Source: Chitinophagales bacterium
Lineage (GTDB): Bacteria; Bacteroidota; Bacteroidia; Chitinophagales; UBA2359
NCBI GenBank assembly: GCA_020629595.1
Contig: JAHDDA010000024.1
Location: forward strand, 1 to 13,716
Reading direction: 5' to 3'
DNA: 13,716 bases
Positions 7,878 to 13,716 of this stretch are shown here, one piece after another (within the stretch, counting starts at the first letter, position 1; each line of letters begins with the position of its first letter). Both the position numbers and the translations under genes were made by a program. The notes beneath the pieces are model-generated. The model did no database searches, was not told where the DNA came from, and saw only the letters and a program-made list of their open reading frames with translations.

Positions 7878-7885
7878 CAAAGATA
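7878..7885 (-). promoter_or_regulatory. Candidate -7 element for the glycosyltransferase-ECF operon (TATCTTTG)
   Basis: Exact match to TAnnTTTG on the minus strand, 12 bases before the glycosyltransferase ATG. Transcription would begin only about five bases from the start codon, a nearly leaderless mRNA. No TTG -33 box was found at the expected spacing, so an alternative or activator-dependent promoter is possible. Confidence 0.35.
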
Positions 7886-7949
7886 TTGGTAGTGTGCTAA
7901 GTTGTATGGTTATTTAAAAGACTTATTTACCGAATAAAAATATTACTAG

Positions 7950-9794
7950 ATGGTGCTCTCTTTCCATATAGATAAGTATTTTATTGCTGAAGACTTAGTT
8001 AAAAAAGTTTGTAATTCTCAGTTTTCTAACCAAGCACTAAAAGAAATTGTTAGAAATTTATCTAATAAAGCTGATTTGTTGGTTTTAGAAGATATTACAC
8101 TTCAAAATGAAATTGCAAAAGCTTGTTTGCAAATATCAGAGCATTTTAACTTTGAAGAAGGCAAGGCTACTGCCAAGTATTTACACGCAAAAAGTTCTTC
8201 ATTTTATGGTAATAATGAAGAAGCCGTTGAATTACTAAATGATGCTTTATCTTTCTTCGTTAAAAGTAATAATAGAACAGAAATTTCTAGGGTATTGCTT
8301 AGCTTAGCAGATGCTTATGAAGGATTAAAAAATTATGAAGTTGCATTAAAAAATCTTTTTGAATGTGTTTCTTATTTTGAAAAAACAAATCAAAAAGAGA
8401 TTGTTGCTAATGTTTATACTAAGATAGGTACTTGTTTTTATAAGCTAGGAAATCATTCTAAAAGTATTTTATTTTTCAATAAGGCATTAGCAATTTATAA
8501 TGAACTTAAGGAGGCTAATAAACAAATTGCATATTGTTTATTGAATATAGGAGTTCTGTACCAAAATGCACAACAACCAATTTTAGCTAATCAATATTAC
8601 GATAAGGTTATTGACCTAACCAAAAGAAATAAAGATTCTTTAATTGATGGTTTAGTTTTTTTTAACAAGGCAATCTTGTTTGCAAATACTCAAAAGAATA
8701 ATCTTGCAATTCAATTTTTTGAAAAATCTTTAGAGCTAAGAGAAAAAGTAAATAATGTAGAAGGAGCAGCTGAGTGTTATTTTAGTATTGCCAAGTTGTA
8801 TGTAAGTACAAAGGAATACAATTTAGCCATTAAAAATTACCTTTTAGCGTATCACAAATTTACTCAATTAAATGATATAGTTGAGATGAGTAAATGTTGT
8901 TCAATTCTTTCAAAGTTGTATGAACTTAGTGGTGATTATAAAAGTGCATTAAAATACGAAAGAGATTATAGTGATTTAATTCGAGAGAATGATAAACGTC
9001 AGATAATTAAGAATAATAGTAAGTTAGTTTCCATTAATGAAAAAATTGATAAGGATGCCATTAGCCAAATTAAAAAACAGGTAAAAGCTAGAAAAAGTAA
9101 ATCAAAAGAGAGCTTGAATGAGTTTGTAAATAATGTAACTCATGATTTAAAAGCACCTTTAAGATCAATAATTATGTTTTCTCAACAACTTGAACATAAA
9201 CTAAAAAATAAAACAAGAGCAGAAGAAGAGTTCTTGAGGCATATTATTAAGAGTGGAGTTCAAATGAGTAAAATGATAGATGATATGAGGAGTTTTGCTC
9301 TTTTAGATTCTGAACAACTTGAACTAACTATTTGTGATTTAAACAATGCATTTGATATAATAGAATTGAATTTAACAAAGCAGGTAAACTTAGAAAATGC
9401 CTCTATAGATATACAAACAAATTTTCCCAAGATTTATACTAACAAAACAAAGTTTATTCAACTATTTCAAAATTTAATTTCTAACGGAATTAAATTTAAA
9501 AAACCTAATGAACTAAGTAAGATAAAAGTTGCTTTCAATAAAAGCAAAGAGTATTTTACTGTAAGTGTACAGGATAATGGAATAGGAATAGAAAAAGAAA
9601 GTCAACTTTATATATTTGAATTGTTTAAGAGGTTACCAAATGCTCAAAATATTGAAGGCACAGGAGTTGGTTTAGCAATATGTAAAAAAATTGCTAATGA
9701 ACTTAATGCTAATATCAGATTAGAGTCATTGCCAAATGTTGGATCAACTTTTTATATCGATTTTCCTATGAATATGTTGGTTGAGGCTGATTAA
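7950..9794 (+). CDS. Soluble TPR-containing sensor histidine kinase
   Basis: Two-component sensor kinase of 614 residues without membrane segments, so cytoplasmic. About six or seven tetratricopeptide repeats fill residues 65-345 (repeating YxxLGNxxxSIxxFxKALxI-type helices), followed by a basic coiled linker (about 345-385). The H-box is THDLKAPLRS with phospho-acceptor H398, of the phytochrome-kinase-like type. The ATPase domain has an N-box NLISNGIKF (N512), DNGIGI (D542), an F-box FELFKRL and a G2 box GTGVGLAI near 570. No receiver domain and no adjacent response regulator are present, so it is an orphan kinase. The TPRs probably bind a protein partner. TAG immediately precedes the ATG in frame, which fixes the start. 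It is divergent from the glycosyltransferase-ECF pair across 83 bp and converges on purA with a 4-base stop overlap. Confidence 0.94.
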   Translation: MVLSFHIDKYFIAEDLVKKVCNSQFSNQALKEIVRNLSNKADLLVLEDITLQNEIAKACLQISEHFNFEEGKATAKYLHAKSSSFYGNNEEAVELLNDALSFFVKSNNRTEISRVLLSLADAYEGLKNYEVALKNLFECVSYFEKTNQKEIVANVYTKIGTCFYKLGNHSKSILFFNKALAIYNELKEANKQIAYCLLNIGVLYQNAQQPILANQYYDKVIDLTKRNKDSLIDGLVFFNKAILFANTQKNNLAIQFFEKSLELREKVNNVEGAAECYFSIAKLYVSTKEYNLAIKNYLLAYHKFTQLNDIVEMSKCCSILSKLYELSGDYKSALKYERDYSDLIRENDKRQIIKNNSKLVSINEKIDKDAISQIKKQVKARKSKSKESLNEFVNNVTHDLKAPLRSIIMFSQQLEHKLKNKTRAEEEFLRHIIKSGVQMSKMIDDMRSFALLDSEQLELTICDLNNAFDIIELNLTKQVNLENASIDIQTNFPKIYTNKTKFIQLFQNLISNGIKFKKPNELSKIKVAFNKSKEYFTVSVQDNGIGIEKESQLYIFELFKRLPNAQNIEGTGVGLAICKKIANELNANIRLESLPNVGSTFYIDFPMNMLVEAD

Positions 9795-11047
9795 AGTTCC
9801 AAAAGTTCTTCTCTGTTAGGACCAACAGAAAGTATCTTTATTGGAGTTTTTAAGTTTTCCTCTAAATATTTTAAATAATCACCAAGTTTTTGAGGTATTT
9901 CATTACTTAAATGATTAATATGACAATTCCAACCTTCAATTTCATCGAACTTAGCTTCAATAACATTTTCATTTATTGAATACGGAAAATCGTTAGTTTC
10001 TTTTCCATTAACAAGATAAGTATTGCAAGCCTTTAAAGTTTTAAATTCGTTTAAAATATCAGCCTTTGTAATTACTAATTGAGTAACTCCATTTAACATT
10101 ATTGCGTAACGCAAAGCTGGTAAATCAATCCAACCACAACGGCGAGGACGACCCGTTGTTGCTCCATATTCTCCTCCTAAGTCTCTAAGTTTTTGTCCTT
10201 CATCATTGTCTAATTCAGTTGGAAATGGACCACCACCAACACGTGTGCAATATGCTTTACTTATGCCAATTACTTCTCCAATTTTTGTAGGAGCAATTCC
10301 CAAGCCTTGGCAAGCACCAGATGTTAAAGTATTTGAGGAAGTTACAAATGGATAAGTTCCAAATTCAATATCTAACATAGAGCCTTGAGCCCCTTCAGCT
10401 AAAACCTTTTTTCCAGCATTTATTTGTTGATTTATATAAAACTCACTATCAACAAAATTTAGTTTTTTCAGATTTTCAATGCTTTCTAACCATTCTTTTT
10501 CTAAGTCAGATAAATCAAATTCATAATCATAAATAGAAAGTAGTTTAAGATGCTTTTCTTTTAGAGAGTTGTATTTTTTAATGAAGTCATTTGACTCAAT
10601 ATCACCAACACGTAAACCATTTCTACCAGTTTTATCCATATAAGCAGGACCAATACCTTTAAGTGTAGAACCAATTTTCTTTTTTCCTTTAGCTTGTTCT
10701 GAAGCTGCATCTAATATTTTATGCGTTGGCATTATTAAATGAGCTTTTCTAGAAACCAATAGGTTTTCGCCTACAGTTCCACCCGCTTCTCTTACTCTAC
10801 TTATTTCTTTTTGAAGCGTTACAGGGTCTATTACAACTCCATTTCCAATTAGATTAATAATATCTTTATGAAAAATTCCAGATGGGATAGTGTGTAAAAC
10901 AACTTTTTTACCGTCTAAGTAAAGCGTGTGTCCTGCATTAGGACCGCCCTGAAAACGAGCAACAATTTGATAATTTGGGGCAAGATAATCTACTATTTTC
11001 CCTTTTCCTTCATCTCCCCATTGAAGACCTAATAATACATCAACCAT
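9791..11047 (-). CDS. purA: Adenylosuccinate synthase
   Basis: Condenses IMP and aspartate with GTP to adenylosuccinate, the first committed step to AMP, in the cytoplasm. The 418 residues are of usual length. GLQWGDEGKGK at 7-17 includes catalytic D12. GGPNAGHT at 34-41 includes H40. STLKGIGPAYMDKTGR marks the IMP site, LAEGAQGSMLDIEFGTYPFVTSS the central P-loop-like region, TTGRPRRCGW the switch/aspartate loop arginines, and TKADIL plus the C-terminal SVGPNREE the guanine-binding part. No key residue is missing. The ATG yields the standard MVDVLLGLQWGDEGKGK start. It is a monocistronic-looking gene, divergent from the phosphoesterase and convergent with the kinase. Confidence 0.98.
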   Translation of the reverse strand: MVDVLLGLQWGDEGKGKIVDYLAPNYQIVARFQGGPNAGHTLYLDGKKVVLHTIPSGIFHKDIINLIGNGVVIDPVTLQKEISRVREAGGTVGENLLVSRKAHLIMPTHKILDAASEQAKGKKKIGSTLKGIGPAYMDKTGRNGLRVGDIESNDFIKKYNSLKEKHLKLLSIYDYEFDLSDLEKEWLESIENLKKLNFVDSEFYINQQINAGKKVLAEGAQGSMLDIEFGTYPFVTSSNTLTSGACQGLGIAPTKIGEVIGISKAYCTRVGGGPFPTELDNDEGQKLRDLGGEYGATTGRPRRCGWIDLPALRYAIMLNGVTQLVITKADILNEFKTLKACNTYLVNGKETNDFPYSINENVIEAKFDEIEGWNCHINHLSNEIPQKLGDYLKYLEENLKTPIKILSVGPNREELLEL

Positions 11048-11083
11048 AGTTATATTTGATTGCTCAATAAATCAAAAAAGGTG

Positions 11084-11091
11084 CAAAAATA
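11084..11091 (-). promoter_or_regulatory. Candidate -7 element for purA (TATTTTTG)
   Basis: Exact TAnnTTTG match on the minus strand, 36 bases before the purA ATG, predicting a leader of about 30 bases. No clear TTG -33 box is visible upstream. The distance and orientation fit a purA promoter. Confidence 0.4.
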
Positions 11092-11205
11092 AACTATCAT
11101 TTCCTGAATGTAATGCTTGTTATTATTGAGTTTTCAACAATATCAAATTCTAAAATTTTAAATTTCCTTAACAATGTTATACTTATATGAACTTTATTAC
11201 TGATT

Positions 11206-11213
11206 TACCTTTG
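11206..11213 (+). promoter_or_regulatory. Candidate -7 element for the metallophosphoesterase (TACCTTTG)
   Basis: Exact TAnnTTTG match 20 bases before the GTG start, predicting a leader of about 14 bases. No TTG box was found at 17-23 bases upstream. The two C residues make a chance match less likely than for all-AT octamers. Confidence 0.42.
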
Positions 11214-11233
11214 TATTTATTAAATAATTTTAA

Positions 11234-12484
11234 GTGAGATTTTTGGTGGTTTTTGCACTTTATATTGCCTTTTTTGTTGGAATAAAGATTTATATAGCTT
11301 GGGGATTACGACAAGTTTTTGTTGAAAATAAATATTTAGCCTTAGTATATTTTGTTTTTTCGGTTATTTGTTTAATCTTAGGAATGATTACTTTAAATAC
11401 AGCTTTTGAAAAAAATAACTTTTTCATGAGCTTTTGGAGTAATTTTTCTTTAGCTTTAATGGTTTCTGTATTTATATGTGAAGCTATTTTAGGCGTGTTT
11501 TTTATTTTCGATGATTTAATAAGGCTTATTCAGTGGGCAATGGCTAAGTTTTCTGCTAATTCTATTGAAGAAATTACCACAAGTGGAGGAAGGCGAAGAC
11601 TAATAAAAACAATTGGTTTAGGATTTACTACTTTACCTTTTGCTGGCTTTTTATATGGAATCACTAAAGGAAAATACGCTTATAAAGTTTACAAACAAAC
11701 TTTGGTTTTTGATGATTTACCCAAAGCTTTCGATGGTTTTAAAATAGTGCAATTTTCAGATTTGCACGCTGGTAGTTTTGATAGTGCTGATGCCATAAAA
11801 CGTGGAGTTGAAACAATGCAAAACTTAAATGCTGATATGATTTTGTTTACAGGTGATTTGGTAAATGATTATGAAGAAGAAATTGTGCCGTATAAAGAAA
11901 TATTTAAAAATCTGACTGCACCTTATGGTAAACATTCTGTTTTAGGAAACCACGATTATCCATTACATAGAAGAAGATTTGATGATGAAGCTCATGGACA
12001 AAAAAACTTAGCCGCCTTAAAACAACACCATTTAGATATGGATTTTAATTTGTTATTGAATGAAAATACGTTGATTGAAAAAGATGGAGAAAGTATAAGA
12101 CTTGTAGGTACAGAAAATTGGGGTAAAAGTCGATATTTTGGAAAAATGGGTAATTTAAATAAAGCAGCTGAAAACTGTAATAGTGATGAATTTACTGTTT
12201 TAATGACCCACGATCCTTCTCATTGGGAAGTTAAGGTGAAGGAACATCCTAAGCATTTTCATTTAACACTTTGTGGGCATACACATGGTTGCCAAATGGG
12301 CTTAGAGTTACCTAATTTTAAATGGAGTCCTGCAAAGTATGTTTTCAAACACTGGGCAGGTTTATATGAAGAAAAAGGACAATTTTTATATGTAAATAGA
12401 GGTTTTGGCTTCTTAGGTTTTGCGGGTCGGGTAGGTATTCCACCAGAAATTACCGAAATTACGCTGAAAAGAAGTGTTGTTTAA
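11234..12484 (+). CDS. Membrane-anchored calcineurin-like metallophosphoesterase
   Basis: The C-terminal part is a YkuE-like metallophosphoesterase with all dinuclear-metal motifs: D176 and H178 in FSDLHAG, D208 in TGDLVND, N239-H240 in GNHDY, H326 in MTHDPSH, and H349/H351 in CGHTHG. Residues 1-100 hold about three transmembrane helices (roughly 3-24, 35-55, 68-92). A basic RRRLIK stretch at 120-125 followed by a hydrophobic segment (126-143) resembles a Tat-like or fourth membrane segment, which would place the catalytic domain outside the cytoplasm; this topology is inferred. The substrate is unknown; lipid head-group or nucleotide phosphoesters are possible. The GTG start follows an in-frame TAA directly, and the next ATG is at codon 51, inside helix two, so GTG is the best choice. 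Its stop overlaps that of the Rpn gene. Confidence 0.92.
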   Translation: MRFLVVFALYIAFFVGIKIYIAWGLRQVFVENKYLALVYFVFSVICLILGMITLNTAFEKNNFFMSFWSNFSLALMVSVFICEAILGVFFIFDDLIRLIQWAMAKFSANSIEEITTSGGRRRLIKTIGLGFTTLPFAGFLYGITKGKYAYKVYKQTLVFDDLPKAFDGFKIVQFSDLHAGSFDSADAIKRGVETMQNLNADMILFTGDLVNDYEEEIVPYKEIFKNLTAPYGKHSVLGNHDYPLHRRRFDDEAHGQKNLAALKQHHLDMDFNLLLNENTLIEKDGESIRLVGTENWGKSRYFGKMGNLNKAAENCNSDEFTVLMTHDPSHWEVKVKEHPKHFHLTLCGHTHGCQMGLELPNFKWSPAKYVFKHWAGLYEEKGQFLYVNRGFGFLGFAGRVGIPPEITEITLKRSVV

Positions 12485-13365
12485 CTCTTCTTTTCTTTAA
12501 TAATTATAAGCTGTTTTTCTGTTAATCCAGTAATTAAACTTATTTGAGAAAACGACATTCCTTGTTCTATACATTTTATAGCAACAAATTCAATTCCTTC
12601 TTCTTTTCCTTCTTTTTTTCCTTCAATTCTGCCTTCTTCTTTACCTTCTTGGAATTTAGTTTTCATAACATTTACCATATCTAAATATGAAATAAGGCTT
12701 TTCTGGTAAGCTAAATGTTCTTTTTGACTAAAATTAGCTATTTCAGCAATTTTAAATGCTTTGTTAAAAATTGGTTCATTCAATATTTCAGGAATATCAT
12801 TGAAATTTTCAAGGTTTTTTAAAAAATATAACCATTTATCATATTTAGTTTTAAGTTCTTCTTTTGTTTTTTTGAAAGCAGGCATTTGAAGAAATACATA
12901 GTTCAATTTTTCGTAAAATACTTCACAATCTTGGTCTTTTAGCTGTACGTTTCTACGAATTTTTGCTTTTTCTTCTTCTTCGTCGTAGAAAAAATCTAAA
13001 ATAGCAATAAAATAAATAGGCGTTAATCTAAAATTCCAATCGCCTTTTTCTGCTTGTTCTTTTATGGGGAAAGTTGTATAAAATAAGGCTCTATCTTTAA
13101 AATATTGAATCTTTGCTTTTTGCATTTCTACAATAAATTTTTCGCCATTTGCCGTTTCGCAATGAATATCAAAAATGGCTTTTCTGTCTGTTGGTAAATC
13201 ATTCTGATTTTCAACATTTTTGAAAGTCAAATTATCAATTAAATGTTTTTTGGGCAAAAGTTGATTCAAAAAATCAATCAATAAATCTTTGTTTACTTCT
13301 TCACCAAATAGTTTTTTAAAACCAAAATCGGTGTATGGGTTGATATATTTTTTTGTTGTAGCCAA
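12481..13365 (-). CDS. Rpn-family recombination-promoting nuclease / PD-(D/E)XK transposase-like protein
   Basis: The N-terminus KYINPYTDFGFKKLFG is diagnostic of the Rpn (PDDEXK_2, transposase_31-like) family, whose E. coli members are DNA endonucleases promoting recA-independent recombination. The nuclease core shows D66 in IFDIHC and E80-M-Q82 in FIVEMQK, the D...ExQ active site, and FRALFYTTFPIKEQAEKGDW-type helices typical of the family. Residues about 240-262 carry the usual EGKEEGxxEGKKEG charged repeat, followed by a short helix-turn-helix-like end (SFSQISLITGLTEKQL). At 294 residues it appears complete. The start is TTG, directly preceded by an in-frame TAA; the next Met is residue 81 inside the active site, so TTG is effectively forced. 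That codon sits in one arm of a perfect inverted repeat. Confidence 0.93.
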   Translation of the reverse strand: MATTKKYINPYTDFGFKKLFGEEVNKDLLIDFLNQLLPKKHLIDNLTFKNVENQNDLPTDRKAIFDIHCETANGEKFIVEMQKAKIQYFKDRALFYTTFPIKEQAEKGDWNFRLTPIYFIAILDFFYDEEEEKAKIRRNVQLKDQDCEVFYEKLNYVFLQMPAFKKTKEELKTKYDKWLYFLKNLENFNDIPEILNEPIFNKAFKIAEIANFSQKEHLAYQKSLISYLDMVNVMKTKFQEGKEEGRIEGKKEGKEEGIEFVAIKCIEQGMSFSQISLITGLTEKQLIIIKEKKS

Positions 13366-13410
13366 TTAAAAGTTTTATACCAAAATTAGTGTTTTTTCTT
13401 TTAATTGGCT
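13360..13410. repeat. 13-bp inverted repeat bracketing the Rpn promoter and start codon
   Basis: AGCCAATTAAAAG (13360-13372) and its exact complement (13398-13410) are separated by 25 bases. The left arm contains the Rpn TTG start; the loop contains a candidate -7 box. In a transcript entering from the upstream minus-strand gene the two arms would pair and bury the start codon. Read on the plus strand, the stem is followed by TTTTGTTTTAC, so it might also end antisense transcripts. Confidence 0.75.
13381..13388 (-). promoter_or_regulatory. Candidate -7 element for the Rpn nuclease (TAATTTTG)
   Basis: Exact TAnnTTTG match on the minus strand, 15 bases before the TTG start and within the loop of the inverted repeat. 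A transcript from it would start near 13374, after the distal arm, and so would lack the hairpin. No TTG -33 box is seen. Confidence 0.4.
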
Positions 13411-13416
13411 TTTGTT

Positions 13417-13716
13417 TTACTTCCTCTTTTTCTTTTTTCTATTGAAGCTAGAACCATTATCTGAAGAAGATGAATTTCTGCGTTTTTTACCACTTCCGTA
13501 TTTACTTTTCTTTGAAGAAGAATATTCGCCATCTTTTTTCTTACCATAAGATTTTGCCTTAAAGTTTGAAGGTCGGCGACTGCTACCACCACCACCACTT
13601 GAGCGTCTTCCTCTTCCGCCTCTGTTTCGGCTTCTTCCACCTCTATCTCTTGATCTCGATTTTTGTTCGTCTTCGTTTAAATCATAAGAACCTTTAAGGT
13701 TTAGTTTTTCGGTTTC
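13417..13716 (-). CDS. C-terminal basic RGG-rich tail of an RNA-binding protein, possibly DEAD-box RNA helicase (5' end beyond window)
   Basis: An open frame of 99 codons enters from the window edge and ends in TAA at 13417-13419. It encodes a disordered, strongly basic tail: an acidic entry (SYDLNEDEQKSRSRD), RGG-type repeats (RGGRSRNRGGRGRRSS, then GGGG), SYGKKKDGEYSSSKKSKYGSGKK, and a final RKKKKRK. Tails of this kind follow the helicase core in many Bacteroidota DEAD-box proteins, where they bind RNA, but no helicase motif lies in the visible part, so the assignment is an inference. An alternative-frame reading of the same DNA gives a low-complexity valine/alanine/glutamate protein and is a shadow. 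The Rpn gene follows 51 bp downstream on the same strand. Confidence 0.75.
   Translation of the reverse strand, partial: ETEKLNLKGSYDLNEDEQKSRSRDRGGRSRNRGGRGRRSSGGGGSSRRPSNFKAKSYGKKKDGEYSSSKKSKYGSGKKRRNSSSSDNGSSFNRKKKKRK

Noticed and set aside
12590..12655. Purine/pyrimidine-rich near-repeat
   Set aside because: It encodes the charged GKEEG-type repeat that is usual in Rpn-family C-termini, so it needs no separate explanation.
12481..13410. Complete insertion sequence around the transposase-like gene
   Set aside because: The only inverted repeat lies entirely at the gene's 5' end; no matching repeat or target duplication was seen past the 3' end, where the stop overlaps the phosphoesterase gene.
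13401..13640. 79-codon minus-strand frame rich in Glu/Ala/Val
   Set aside because: It is the neighbouring frame of the RGG-rich tail; the other frame is open to the window edge and has a typical basic tail.

Overview
This AT-rich, gene-dense window looks like chromosomal DNA from a member of the Bacteroidota, probably near the Flavobacteriia/Cryomorphaceae-type lineages. The evidence is a short RpoD-type sigma factor without region 1.1, a TonB-dependent receptor with an N-terminal carboxypeptidase-regulatory-like domain, a Rpn/PD-(D/E)XK nuclease with a GKEEG-type tail, starts without clear Shine-Dalgarno sequences, and several upstream TAnnTTTG boxes (the Bacteroidota -7 element). No tRNA, rRNA, CRISPR array or complete insertion sequence was seen. 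The genus cannot be named from sequence inspection alone.

Layout. Positions 1-1942 are on the minus strand: an epoxide-hydrolase-like alpha/beta hydrolase cut by the window edge, preceded by an RpoD-family sigma factor with a clear intrinsic terminator. Positions 2081-5924 are on the plus strand: rpe, a TonB-dependent receptor and a divergent PurE homologue, with short spacers. Positions 5921-7866 are on the minus strand: a membrane family 2 glycosyltransferase translationally coupled (GTGA overlap) to an ECF sigma factor carrying an unexpected N-terminal carboxypeptidase-regulatory-like domain. Position 7950 onward on the plus strand is a soluble TPR histidine kinase, which converges on purA (minus). 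A membrane-anchored metallophosphoesterase (plus) then converges on a Rpn-family nuclease (minus). The window ends in the basic, RGG-rich C-terminal tail of an RNA-binding protein (minus), possibly a DEAD-box helicase.

How it fits together. Several genes are housekeeping: rpe (pentose phosphate/Calvin epimerase), purA (AMP synthesis) and an RpoD-type sigma factor. The less ordinary core is 5.4-9.8 kb. It holds a PurE-family protein that has lost both signature histidines, a sigma factor fused to a domain normally found in exported proteins, its glycosyltransferase operon partner, and an orphan soluble TPR kinase transcribed divergently from them. A second unusual spot is the Rpn nuclease start. 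A perfect 13-bp inverted repeat brackets its predicted promoter, and one arm contains the only possible start codon. This resembles the hairpins by which insertion sequences block translation from read-through transcripts. All three convergent gene pairs end in a shared 4-base TTAA/TTAG stop overlap with no space for a terminator.
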